DNA from: Bin87 sp034423575
GTDB taxonomy: Bacteria; Chloroflexota; Dehalococcoidia; Lucifugimonadales; UBA3495
Assembly: GCA_034423575.1 (NCBI GenBank)
Contig: DAOUIF010000033.1
Coordinates: 124,001-188,000, forward strand
Reading direction: 5' to 3'
DNA length: 64,000 bases
Positions 24,547-33,685 of the stretch are shown here, piece by piece. Under the pieces are notes generated by a model. That model was not told where the DNA came from. It ran no database searches and worked only from the letters and a program-made list of their open reading frames with translations. The position numbers and the translations under genes are program-made. Each line of letters begins with the position of its first letter. Position 1 is the first letter of the stretch.

Positions 24547-26091
24547 ATGCGATACGACTATATTGTGGTCGGCGCCGGCTCGGCCGGGTCCACCATCGCC
24601 ACCCGCCTCTCTGAAGACCCGGATAAGAGCGTGCTGCTGTTGGAAGCGGGGCCGGACTATCCGGACTTCAACCACCTGCCCGATGATCTCAAGTTGGGCA
24701 ATAACGTATTCTTTTCCGCTTATGGCCCGCACAGTTGGGCGTACAGCGCCCGGGTCACCGGGCAGCAAACCGACCTCGTTATCCCGCGCGGTAAGGCCAC
24801 GGGTGGCTCCTCTGCCATCAACGGGCAGGTTCTGTATCGCGGTATACCGGAAGACTATGACCGATGGGCGGAATGGGGCAACGACGAGTGGGGCTACACC
24901 AGCGTGCTGCCGTTTTTCCGCCGGATGGAAAACGACCATGACTTCCAGGACGACTGGCACGGGACGGACGGCCCCATACCGGTGCGACGGTACCGCCAGG
25001 GCGAATGGCTCCCGCACTCGGTGGCGTTCAAGGAGGCCGCTCTCGCGCTGGGGTTCAACGATGACCCGGACCAGAACCACCCCGAGTCCACGGGCGTGTC
25101 GCCGCGGGCCCGCAACACGCTGGACGGGGTCAGGATCAGCACCGCGCTCGCCTACCTGAACCTGGCCCGCCATCGCCTGAACTTCACGCTGCGGGCCAAC
25201 GTGCAGGCCTGCCGGGTGGTATTCGACGGCAAACGGGCTATCGGTGTCGAGGTGGAAAGCGGCGGGGAGCGTTTCGTCGTTGAAGGCGACCAGGTCGTTG
25301 TGAGCAGCGGGGCCATCGCGTCGCCGCAACTGCTGCTGCTGTCCGGGGTCGGGCCGGCGGACCACCTGCGCGAGGTGGGGATACCGGTGGTACATGAACT
25401 GCCGGGCGTGGGCCAGAACCTGCGAGACCATCCTTCGGCGTGCGTCCTGTTTCGGGCTGCTGGTGATCGACCGGACGTGCAGGCGGCGGCGATACAGGTG
25501 GGTCTGCGGTACACGGTGGAAGACTCATACCTGCGCAACGACATGCAGATTTCGCCGCTGTTGATGACCTCGGAACACCGGCCGGCGCAGGTGGTCATCG
25601 ACGATGATGAAAACTACATCGGGATCAGCGCGAGCCTGCAACTGGCGCTGGGCAAGGGCGAGCTGAGGCTTAAGTCCAATGACCCGCTGGAATACCCGTT
25701 CCTGGACTACAACTATTACGAAGAACCCTTCGACCTGGAGCGGATGCGCAAAGCGATTCGCACGTGCATCGAAATCGGGGAGCACCCTTCCTACCGGGAT
25801 ATCCTGCTGGAGCGAGTCAACCCGGTTGACGCCCACCTGGAGTCCGACGCGGCGCTGGACGATTGGCTCATGCGGAACTCGGGCACGTCCCACCACGTTT
25901 CGGGGACATGCAAGATGGGGCCGGCCAGTGACGGCATGGCGGTGGTGGACCAGCAGGGCAGGATCCACGGGCTGGAAAATATTCGAGTGGCCGACGCGTC
26001 GGTCATGCCGGACTGCATCCGGGCGAACACCAACGCCACAACGATCATGATCGGCGAGAAGGTGGCGGACTACATTCGCACGGGCAGGTGA
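24547..26091 (+). CDS. GMC family oxidoreductase (choline dehydrogenase-like)
   Basis: FAD-dependent alcohol oxidoreductase of 514 aa. The dinucleotide-binding motif VVGAGSAGSTIATRLSED starts at residue 7. GMC signatures follow: PRGKATGGSSAINGQVLYRG and VVVSSGAIASPQLLLLSGVGP. The C-terminal active-site region has SGTSHHVSGTCKMG, with the conserved His, and the closing VADASVMPDCIRANTNATTIMIGEK. The ATG at 24547 has AGGAGG upstream; the frame runs further upstream without support. The substrate is not readable. A convergent SMP-30-type lactonase gene lies next to it, which would fit oxidation of a sugar to a lactone. Confidence 0.92.
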   Translation: MRYDYIVVGAGSAGSTIATRLSEDPDKSVLLLEAGPDYPDFNHLPDDLKLGNNVFFSAYGPHSWAYSARVTGQQTDLVIPRGKATGGSSAINGQVLYRGIPEDYDRWAEWGNDEWGYTSVLPFFRRMENDHDFQDDWHGTDGPIPVRRYRQGEWLPHSVAFKEAALALGFNDDPDQNHPESTGVSPRARNTLDGVRISTALAYLNLARHRLNFTLRANVQACRVVFDGKRAIGVEVESGGERFVVEGDQVVVSSGAIASPQLLLLSGVGPADHLREVGIPVVHELPGVGQNLRDHPSACVLFRAAGDRPDVQAAAIQVGLRYTVEDSYLRNDMQISPLLMTSEHRPAQVVIDDDENYIGISASLQLALGKGELRLKSNDPLEYPFLDYNYYEEPFDLERMRKAIRTCIEIGEHPSYRDILLERVNPVDAHLESDAALDDWLMRNSGTSHHVSGTCKMGPASDGMAVVDQQGRIHGLENIRVADASVMPDCIRANTNATTIMIGEKVADYIRTGR

Positions 26092-26131
26092 TCCGGCACC
26101 CCCGGAATGGGCACCACGGCTGAAATCGACC

Positions 26132-26153
26132 GGGGCGACGTTAGCGTCGCCCC
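26132..26153. terminator. Bidirectional hairpin between convergent genes
   Basis: GGGGCGACG (26132-26140) and CGTCGCCCC (26145-26153) form a perfect 9-bp stem with a TTAG loop, between the stops of the GMC and SMP-30 genes. No T run is present on either strand. Confidence 0.5.
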
Positions 26154-26173
26154 TGCGGATTGCGACTACCGGT

Positions 26174-27091
26174 TCAGATCACTCTAGGGACGGGCACGCC
26201 CGCAATGTTGACGCGAACGCGGCAAAGTTCCTCGAAGGTGGTGATGTAGAGGGTCTTCCAGTCGCCGCCGCCGAATCCGACATTGGTGGCGCGCTTGCCG
26301 TCGCCCAAAGCGATGGTGCCGAGGTGCCGGCCATCGGGAGATAGGATCCAGACGCCACCGGGTCCGGTGACATAGATGTTGCCTTCGAGGTCACATTTCA
26401 TGCCGTCGGGCACGCCGGGTCGCTCATCGGCCAGGACGCAGAGAAGGCGGCCGTTCTCGATGCCGCCGTCGGGTCGGACGTCCCACGCCTTGATCAGGCC
26501 CACCCGGGAGTCGTTCACGTAGAGGGTGCTTTCGCCCGGGGAGAAGCAGAGGCCGTTGGGGCCGACGTAATCGTTGATCAGCAGCGTGATGTCGTTGAGG
26601 TCGGGAGACACCCGATACACGCCGGCGAAGCCCAGTTCCATGCCGGGGTATGTGTCGCGGTATGGGTCGGTGAAGTAGATGGCGCCGTCCGACTTGACCA
26701 CCAGGTCGTTGGGTCGGTTGAGCCGCTTGCCCTGGTAGTTGTCGGCCACGACGGTGATGCTGCCGTCGGCCTCCTGGCGAGTGACGCGGCGGGCATCGTG
26801 CTCGCAGGCCAGGAGGCGGCCCTGGGGGTCACGGGTCAGCCCGTTGGCCTCGTTGGTGCCGGCCTGGAACTCGGACAGACCATCGGCGTCGTTGTACCGC
26901 ATGCGGCGGTTCCCGCCGATGTCGCTGAAGAGCAGGTAGCCGCCCTCCTGGAACCAGACCGGGCCCTCGGCCGGCCACCAAGGGACACCCAGCGCGGAGC
27001 CGTCGCCGCCGAATCCGCTGGCGAGCCATTCGACTTGCTGATCCAGATCGATGATCATTTCCAGACTAGGTGACACCTGTTCGATGGGCAT
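26174..27091 (-). CDS. SMP-30/gluconolactonase family protein
   Basis: Six-bladed beta-propeller lactonase of 305 aa. Family features: GPVWFQEGGYLLFSDIGG with the metal-binding Glu just before (AEGP), LLACEHDARRVTR, RPNDLVVKSDGAIYFTDPYRDTYPG with the Asn-Asp metal site, PNGLCFSPGESTLYVNDSRVG, and the closing ATNVGFGGGDWKTLYITT. It probably hydrolyses a sugar lactone or related ester. AAGGAG precedes the ATG. It is downstream of the GH15 gene on the same strand with an 18-bp gap, so the two are likely co-transcribed. Confidence 0.9.
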   Translation of the reverse strand: MPIEQVSPSLEMIIDLDQQVEWLASGFGGDGSALGVPWWPAEGPVWFQEGGYLLFSDIGGNRRMRYNDADGLSEFQAGTNEANGLTRDPQGRLLACEHDARRVTRQEADGSITVVADNYQGKRLNRPNDLVVKSDGAIYFTDPYRDTYPGMELGFAGVYRVSPDLNDITLLINDYVGPNGLCFSPGESTLYVNDSRVGLIKAWDVRPDGGIENGRLLCVLADERPGVPDGMKCDLEGNIYVTGPGGVWILSPDGRHLGTIALGDGKRATNVGFGGGDWKTLYITTFEELCRVRVNIAGVPVPRVI

Positions 27092-27109
27092 GGTTTCTGC
27101 TCCTTGGGG

Positions 27110-28951
27110 TCAGCGGATGCCCGACAGCGCGCGGTCGAGGTTGAACGCGGAGCTGATGAGGGCGAGGTGGGTGAAAGCCTGGGGGAAATTGCCGAGGCCT
27201 TCGCCACTAGGCCCGGTTTCCTCGGCGTACAGACCCAGGTGATTGGCGTAGCCCAGCATCTTCTCGAACATGAGGCGGGCCTGGTCCAGCCGTCGAGGGT
27301 CACCCCAACCGGCGCGGGTCAGGGCCTCGACGAGCCAGAAGGTGCACATGTTGAAGGTGCCCTCGTGTCCGGTGAGGCCGTCCGCGAACTGTTCGTGGTT
27401 GTAGCGATAGACGAGGCTGTCGGACACGAGCCCGCCCTGCTGGGGACTGCGGTTGATGGCGTCGATGGTGCTCAACATGCGAGGGTCGGTTGGCGACATG
27501 AAGAACACCAACGGCATGAGCAGGTTGGATGCGTCCAGCGAGTCGCTGCCGTAGTGCTGGACGAAGGCCTGGCGATCTCGGTTCCAGCCACGGCTCTGGA
27601 TCTCCTCGTAGATCTCGTCGCGGGTGGATATCCAGCGCATGCGCTCAGAGGGGAATGAACGCAGTTCCGATAGTTTCAACGCGCGGTCGAGCATGACCCA
27701 GCACATGAGCTTGGAGTACACGAACTGCTGCCGACCGCCGCGGGTCTCCCAGATACCCTCGTCGGCCAGGCGCCAGTTGTCGCACACCCAGTTGGTCATC
27801 TGGCGGAGTTTGGTCCAGAAGTCGAAGGAGATGGGCTCGCCGTACCGGTTGAACAGGTAAACGGAGTCCATCAGCTCGCCGTAGATATCCAGTTGGAGCT
27901 GGTCGTAGGCGCCGTTTCCGATACGAACGGGCTTCGAGCCGCGATAGCCGTCGAGGTGGTCCAGGGTTACCTCATCGAGGCTGCGGCGGCCGTCGATGCC
28001 GTAGAGGATCTGGATGTTGCTCCAGTCGCCGTCGAAGGGGTCGATCTGTGCCTCCAGCCAGTGCATGAACCTGCTGGCCTCGTTGGTGAAGCCGATGCGA
28101 AGCAACGCGTACAGGGTGAAGGCGGCGTCCCGGATCCAGGTGTAGCGGTAGTCCCAGTTGCGGACGCCCCCCAGTTCTTCCGGAAGGCTGCAGGTGGGTG
28201 CGGCCACGATCGCTCCGGTTGGCTCGTAGGTGAGCAGCTTGAGGACGAGCGCGGATCGCTCGACCATTTCACGCCACCGGCCCTTATAGGTGCACTGGGA
28301 GAGCCAGTTGCGCCAATAGGCGACGGTTTCCTCGAACAGAGCGGTGCTTTCCCGTTCTGACGGCGGATGATAGTCGACGGTGTCGTCGCCCATGACGCCG
28401 ATGGAGAACGTGGAACTCTGCCCTTCGTTGAGCACGAACGCTCCGATGACGCCGCCTTCGTGCTGCTCCAGAAGGATGTTGGTGGACAGCTGCAGACCCA
28501 GTTCGTCAGAGATGAAGGCCGCGCCGTTTTCGTTGAGTTCCACCCCGTGGGTGTCCCTGGCGTAGTTGAACGCCGGGTAACACTCCAGGAAGAAAGGGAC
28601 CACGCCGCGAACGCAATTGACCCGCCGGATCAATTCGGTGTGGTGATGCGGACGTTCCGGCGAGGAAACGGGCATGAAGTCGATGACTTCGGCGACACCG
28701 TTTTCGGCGAGGAACCGGGTGATCAGCACGTTGGTGTCCGGCCAGTAGACCTGGCGCTGGACAGGCGGAGAGTCCAACAGCGGAGCAATCCTGAAGTAGC
28801 CGCCTTTCTTGTCGTCCAGTATTGCGCCGAAAACGCTGGGGGAATCGAAGTCGGGACAGCAAAACCAGTCCACGGATCCGTTACCTCCGATCAAGGCACA
28901 GGTCCGCATGTTGCCGACGATACCGTATTCTTCTATCGGCAGATAGGCCAC
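27110..28951 (-). CDS. Glycoside hydrolase family 15 protein
   Basis: Glucoamylase/trehalase-type (alpha/alpha) toroid enzyme of about 613 aa. The N-terminal beta domain begins YLPIEEYGIVGNMRTCALIG, typical of bacterial and archaeal GH15 proteins. The catalytic domain has VRNWDYRYTWIRDAAFTLYALLR with the general-acid region and, near the end, a Glu-rich GPSGEGLGNFPQAFTHLALI motif characteristic of the family. No signal peptide is visible, so it acts on cytoplasmic glucans or trehalose. GTG at 28951 is chosen to fit the family start; the frame continues upstream across the DM13 gene, which is not credible. Confidence 0.9.
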   Translation of the reverse strand: MAYLPIEEYGIVGNMRTCALIGGNGSVDWFCCPDFDSPSVFGAILDDKKGGYFRIAPLLDSPPVQRQVYWPDTNVLITRFLAENGVAEVIDFMPVSSPERPHHHTELIRRVNCVRGVVPFFLECYPAFNYARDTHGVELNENGAAFISDELGLQLSTNILLEQHEGGVIGAFVLNEGQSSTFSIGVMGDDTVDYHPPSERESTALFEETVAYWRNWLSQCTYKGRWREMVERSALVLKLLTYEPTGAIVAAPTCSLPEELGGVRNWDYRYTWIRDAAFTLYALLRIGFTNEASRFMHWLEAQIDPFDGDWSNIQILYGIDGRRSLDEVTLDHLDGYRGSKPVRIGNGAYDQLQLDIYGELMDSVYLFNRYGEPISFDFWTKLRQMTNWVCDNWRLADEGIWETRGGRQQFVYSKLMCWVMLDRALKLSELRSFPSERMRWISTRDEIYEEIQSRGWNRDRQAFVQHYGSDSLDASNLLMPLVFFMSPTDPRMLSTIDAINRSPQQGGLVSDSLVYRYNHEQFADGLTGHEGTFNMCTFWLVEALTRAGWGDPRRLDQARLMFEKMLGYANHLGLYAEETGPSGEGLGNFPQAFTHLALISSAFNLDRALSGIR

Positions 28952-28970
28952 AATTAGGCCCCCAAATCGA

Positions 28971-29585
28971 TTATTCCGACGAATTCTCCAGCGTGGCGAC
29001 GCTGAACACCACTCGGAACGGGTTGCAGTATATGACCACGCTCTGGACATCGGCCAGCGAAACCTCGGCCGGGATGTCGTAGTTTTGGGAGCCAACGTTG
29101 CCCTTGAGCTTGCCCAATTCAACGTAGCCCGCGTCATCCAAATCGGAATGACCCTCCGGGTTGGGGGCGTTGGCCAGCAGGACTCGCAGGTCGGGCCCGT
29201 TGGTCACACGGAAGTCCTCCATCCGGAGGATGTGCCCGGCGTCAGCACCCAGGTCGTAAACGGTTGCGGTGCCCGACCCCTTGTGGAAGGAATCGGCGTC
29301 GCGGAACTGGCCAGTGAGGCCGGCCTGCGGCTGAGCCTGGGATGCCGCGGAACTTGTGGAATCAGGCATTGCCTCGTCGACGGGACGTTCTAGGTTAGCA
29401 GCCGCGGCCATGGCGTCTTCGACTTCGGCCATGGTCATGTTGGCGGGGACGACGGCTTGGTGGGCCAGGGGGAATTCTTCGTTGACCTCGGTGGTGGTGA
29501 TCAATGGGCTAAGCAGCCACCAGGCCAGCCAAGCCACGGGGATGATGATGATTATTCCAAGTCCGACCAGCAAGTATCGAAGCAT
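28971..29585 (-). CDS. Membrane-anchored DM13-domain protein
   Basis: Protein of 204 aa with one N-terminal membrane helix (residues 2-28, LLVGLGIIIIIPVAWLAWWLL) and an extracytoplasmic remainder. After a linker rich in Ala/Ser/Gln (about 60-90), residues 93-200 match the DM13 domain: GQFRDADSFHKGSGTATVY, GPDLRVLLA, YVELGKLKGNVGSQNYDIP and VVIYCNPFRVVFSVATL. In bacteria DM13 domains are thought to act in redox or adhesion at the surface; the Cys in IYCNPF is the conserved one. The ATG at 29585 is supported by GGAG seven bases upstream. Confidence 0.85.
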   Translation of the reverse strand: MLRYLLVGLGIIIIIPVAWLAWWLLSPLITTTEVNEEFPLAHQAVVPANMTMAEVEDAMAAAANLERPVDEAMPDSTSSAASQAQPQAGLTGQFRDADSFHKGSGTATVYDLGADAGHILRMEDFRVTNGPDLRVLLANAPNPEGHSDLDDAGYVELGKLKGNVGSQNYDIPAEVSLADVQSVVIYCNPFRVVFSVATLENSSE

Positions 29586-29621
29586 TATCACGCTCCATTC
29601 GTTGGGATAGGTTATAAAAGA

Positions 29622-30461
29622 TCAGGACAGCGTACCCCTCAATCTGGACAAGGCGTTCCTCACGGTCTCGATATCGTCGGCGTGGGGTGCTGCTTCTATA
29701 TACGCGGCAAAGTCGTCGGCAGATTGTTGGTGGTTGCCGGCTTTGAGGTGCACCACGCCGCGGTCGCGCTGTTCTTCGGGCCGGTCGGGCAGCACCGCCA
29801 TTAACGCGCCGATGGTGGTGATGCACCGGTCGAATTCCTCGCGATCCCAGTAGATCGCCTTCAGATTGCGGAGAATGCGGGCCAGAATTTCGCGGGGCGT
29901 CACCGGATTCAGGTGACTCTCCTCGAGACGGGCGTCATCGCCGGCGGCCTGACGTAAGACCGCGCCGCACTCATCACGGTTCATGAGAACGCCACCGTTG
30001 AAAGCGTCGACGAAGTAGTTTTCTTCGTCGCGGTGGCGGATCAGAAAGTGCCCCGGCATTCCGATGCCCAGCACCGGCACCCCGGCGCGGCGACCGACCT
30101 CGATGCACAGCAGGGAAAGGGTTATCGGGATGCCCACTCGCCGCTCGATGACCTGGTGCAGGTAGGAATTGTTGGGGTCGTAGTAGTCGTTGCGATTGCC
30201 GGTGAATCCGATCACGCCGAAGAGCAGATCGGTGATGGCGTTGAGTTCCTCCAGGGCGCCCGGGTCGGACGGGGTGCGGGCCCGGGCGGCGTCGGCCATG
30301 CGGTCGAGGTTGGCGCAGCAGCCGTCAATGTCCACGTTGGGGTCGTCGGTTGAGGCCACCAGCAGGGCGCCAGTAGCGAGGTCGAAGTCGCCGCCAACGG
30401 TGTCAGCCGACTCCGAAGCAACGAGTTTTTGCAATTCGAGTATGGCGTCTGCGGCGAACAT
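29622..30461 (-). CDS. SirB1-type transglutaminase-like/TPR protein
   Basis: Protein of 279 aa of the SirB1 family. Residues 80-190 have the transglutaminase-like core of this family: NDYYDPNNSYLHQVIERRVG, PITLSLLCIEVGRRAGVP with the Cys, and GIGMPGHFLIRHR with the His. An FVDAFNGG segment supplies the Asp. The C-terminal 80 residues contain tetratricopeptide-like helices (LAVLPDRPEEQRDRGVVHLK-type pattern). SirB1 proteins are widespread and of unknown reaction. It lies between a small zinc protein and the DM13 gene on the same strand. Confidence 0.88.
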   Translation of the reverse strand: MFAADAILELQKLVASESADTVGGDFDLATGALLVASTDDPNVDIDGCCANLDRMADAARARTPSDPGALEELNAITDLLFGVIGFTGNRNDYYDPNNSYLHQVIERRVGIPITLSLLCIEVGRRAGVPVLGIGMPGHFLIRHRDEENYFVDAFNGGVLMNRDECGAVLRQAAGDDARLEESHLNPVTPREILARILRNLKAIYWDREEFDRCITTIGALMAVLPDRPEEQRDRGVVHLKAGNHQQSADDFAAYIEAAPHADDIETVRNALSRLRGTLS

Positions 30462-30485
30462 AAACTGCTCGATGGTCTGTCGTAA

Positions 30486-30758
30486 CTAGACGCGAATTCC
30501 CGCGTTGCGGCGGCGGCGGAATTCAGCGGCGGAAACGTCCTCTACCGGCGGATTGCCTGGATAGCTGGACTGTTCAGCGATGACGGTTTCCTCCCGCTCG
30601 GCGATGTCGCGGGTCTCGCGGGTTTCCGCACTGCATTCGTCACACCACGTCAGGTCGTTGGTCATGAGCCGCATGTTGTCCTTCTTGACCGTCATCGTGC
30701 CGAATTCGGCAGAGCAGTCGGCACAACGGCGGACGATGGTGACGTCAGTAATCGGCAA
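30486..30758 (-). CDS. Small zinc-ribbon hypothetical protein
   Basis: Protein of 90 aa with two CxxC pairs, CADC at residues 12-15 and CDEC near 39-42, spaced like a single zinc ribbon. The C-terminal half is acidic and then ends with RRRRNAGIRV. No enzymatic motif is visible. It is the first gene of a minus-strand group with SirB1 and DM13, with AGGGAAAA as a weak ribosome binding site. The function is unknown; a nucleic-acid or protein-binding role is possible but unproven. Confidence 0.75.
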   Translation of the reverse strand: MPITDVTIVRRCADCSAEFGTMTVKKDNMRLMTNDLTWCDECSAETRETRDIAEREETVIAEQSSYPGNPPVEDVSAAEFRRRRNAGIRV

Positions 30759-30867
30759 TGCTTTTCCCTCCTGGATACCGAACTGTACAACTGGGCTTGT
30801 GGATGTTGCGGTTGATCGCAGAGCGTCGGTGCAAGCGCTGGACTTCCGGCAGCGTTGCGCGGTTTGG

Positions 30868-31626
30868 TCAGCGTGCGGTGAACCCGCCGTCCACCACCAA
30901 CTCGGCGCCGGTGATGTAGGAGGCGTCGTCGCTGGCGAGGAACAACACGGCGTTGGCGACTTCCTCCTGTCGGCCCTCTCGACCCAGGGGAACCTGGTCC
31001 TCGATCATTCCGCGCCGGCCCTCGCGTACCGTCTCGGTGGCGATGCTGCCCATCATGGGCGGCATGTAACCAGGATGAACGGAGTTGACCCGGATGTTCT
31101 CGGTGCCGAAACGCACGGCCATGGCCTTGGTGAAGATGCGGACGGACCCCTTGGATGCGTTGTACGCGGGGTGTCCGCTGAGCATGCCCACGAGGCCGGC
31201 GATGGATGAGATGTTCACGATGGACCCGCCGCCGTTCTGGCGCATCTGGGCGATGGCGTGCTTGGTGCCGAGAAAGACCCCGGTGGAGTTGATGTCCATG
31301 ATTCGAGACCAGGCTTCCAGGCTATCGTCGTCGGGGACCGCGCGGCTGCTGATCCCGGCGTTGTTGACCAGGATGTCCAGTCGGCCAAAGCGGGAGACGG
31401 CTTGGGTGACGACGTTGGTCCACGCCTCTTCGCTGGTCACGTCGGTGTGGATGAAGACGCTCTCGCCCCCGGCCTCGTTGATCTCGGCTTCCACCTGCCG
31501 GCCATCGTCGTCGCGGATGTCGGCGATGACTACCTTCGCTCCTTCGCGGGCAAACAGACGGGACTCGACAGCGCCCATGCCGTGGGCGCCGCCGCTGACG
31601 ATGGCGACCTTGCCTTCCAATCGCAT
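30868..31626 (-). CDS. Short-chain dehydrogenase/reductase family oxidoreductase
   Basis: Classical SDR of 252 aa. The cofactor motif is GGAHGMG at residues 14-20 and the structural NNAG motif is present. The active site is Ser in NISSIAGLVGM and Tyr-Lys in HPAYNASKGSV. An acidic residue (ADIRDDD) after the second strand suggests NAD rather than NADP. The C-terminal segment has NAVLFLASDDASYITGAELVVDGGF, typical of the FabG-like group. The ATG at 31626 has GGAG upstream. The substrate is unknown. It is divergent from the CopD-like membrane gene. Confidence 0.93.
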   Translation of the reverse strand: MRLEGKVAIVSGGAHGMGAVESRLFAREGAKVVIADIRDDDGRQVEAEINEAGGESVFIHTDVTSEEAWTNVVTQAVSRFGRLDILVNNAGISSRAVPDDDSLEAWSRIMDINSTGVFLGTKHAIAQMRQNGGGSIVNISSIAGLVGMLSGHPAYNASKGSVRIFTKAMAVRFGTENIRVNSVHPGYMPPMMGSIATETVREGRRGMIEDQVPLGREGRQEEVANAVLFLASDDASYITGAELVVDGGFTAR

Positions 31627-31873
31627 TGCTTCATCTCCGGGGTAGCCCAACGCAAGTGTCCCCAGGCGCGCCCGGAGTAGTCGGGTTCGGCGACAGGATA
31701 ACCGCCGAACGGCTGGCGTTCAACCTCGCTGGATGGGTGATCCGGCCGTGCCGGTGAGATAGCAACGCGTAATCGCAAGACCGCGGCGTGCACAGGCAAC
31801 TGATGCGATGGGTGTATGCTGGTAACACACGCCCGGTGGAAACTGGTATCGCCTCGCCGGGCAGTCAAACAGC

Positions 31874-32395
31874 ATGTACCAGGCAGCAGTTTTCATCCAC
31901 CTTGCATCCGCGATAGTTTGGATCGGCGGTAGCCTGTTTCTGGCGCTGGTCCTGATCCCGGTAATGCGGCGTTATGCGCCAGCGCCGGGCGAACCGCCGG
32001 TGTTACCGGCCGACATGCTGGGAATGATGGCGCGGCGGTTTCGGGTGATCTCGTGGGTGTGCATCGTTCTGCTCGTAGTCACGGGGCTTTACATATTGCC
32101 GACCCGTTACGGCATAGGGTTTGGGGACTTCTTCAGCCTGGGCGGGCATTTCGTGGCGACGCTGCAGGTGAAGGTGGCGCTGGTGGCCGTGGTGATCTGG
32201 CTCAGCGCGATCCACGATTTCGTGATCGGACCGTACACCAACCGGCTGATCGAGGCGATGCAGGCGGGAGCTGAGCCGCCCGGGTACCTGCCGGCGCTGC
32301 GGCGTTCAGTGGTTTGGATCGCCCGCGTCAACGTGCTGCTGACGATCCTGGTGGTGGTAGTTGCCGTGACGATGACCCGGGGAACGCCGGTTTAG
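31874..32395 (+). CDS. CopD-like/DUF2269-type four-helix membrane protein
   Basis: Protein of 173 aa with four predicted membrane helices: residues 5-28 (FIHLASAIVWIGGSLFLALV), 57-77 (VISWVCIVLLVVTGLYIL), 92-115 and 150-168. The motif HLASAIVWIGG in helix 1 and a His in helix 3 (HD) resemble the CopD-like family of small membrane proteins, which may bind copper or haem. Its stop is 14 bases before the next ATG, a molybdopterin-domain protein, so the two are probably one operon. Confidence 0.75.
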   Translation: MYQAAVFIHLASAIVWIGGSLFLALVLIPVMRRYAPAPGEPPVLPADMLGMMARRFRVISWVCIVLLVVTGLYILPTRYGIGFGDFFSLGGHFVATLQVKVALVAVVIWLSAIHDFVIGPYTNRLIEAMQAGAEPPGYLPALRRSVVWIARVNVLLTILVVVVAVTMTRGTPV

Positions 32396-32409
32396 AGGAG
32401 GCATTGATC

Positions 32410-32946
32410 ATGACGCAATCCGAACATGCCCCGATTCTTGACGCGCTGCCCGTTTTCGACAACCACCACGGTCAGCCCGAGGTCTGGCCGGGCCTGCGGG
32501 TGGAAGGGCTGGTGGAGCGGCCGACCGTGTTCAGTGCCGTGGAATTGCTGAAGCTGACGCGCCAAACGATTGTGGACGACTTCCACTGCGTGGAGGGCTG
32601 GTCAGCGCCGGGCCAGTCGTGGGAAGGTGTGCCACTGGCCGTTTTGCTGGAAATAGTGACGCCATTGCCAACTGCCCAATTCGCGGCGATTGCGGCAGCG
32701 GATTTCCAGGTGGGCGTCGACCTGGAAGATCCCGCGGGCGTACTGCTGGCGACGCGGTTGAACGGCGCTGATTTGCCCGAGGAGCACGGCGGGCCGTGCC
32801 GTCTAGTGAGCGGTGGGCAGGCCTGCTATGCCAGCGTCAAGTGGGTGGACAGCGTCACGCTGGTGGACGTGGTTCCGGAAGATACTGCCCGGGAAATTGC
32901 GATGGCGCGGAACGCGGGCCAGGGTTCGGTTTCCCCATCAGGTTGA
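32410..32946 (+). CDS. Molybdopterin-dependent oxidoreductase domain protein
   Basis: Protein of 178 aa consisting almost only of the sulfite-oxidase-type molybdopterin-binding domain. The key Cys that ligates molybdenum lies in DDFHCVEGWSAPGQSWEGVPL, and the family signature continues with LPEEHGGPCRLVSG and KWVDSVTLVD. There is no Tat or Sec signal, unlike MsrP-type exported enzymes, so it is cytoplasmic or its export signal was lost. The ATG has GAGGAGG nine bases upstream. Pairing with the membrane protein just before it suggests a redox unit, but the electron path and substrate are unknown. Confidence 0.85.
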   Translation: MTQSEHAPILDALPVFDNHHGQPEVWPGLRVEGLVERPTVFSAVELLKLTRQTIVDDFHCVEGWSAPGQSWEGVPLAVLLEIVTPLPTAQFAAIAAADFQVGVDLEDPAGVLLATRLNGADLPEEHGGPCRLVSGGQACYASVKWVDSVTLVDVVPEDTAREIAMARNAGQGSVSPSG

Positions 32947-32974
32947 TTGCCGCAGATTTGCCAGCGGAGAGCGG

Positions 32975-33681
<707 letters not shown>

Positions 33682-33685
<4 letters not shown>

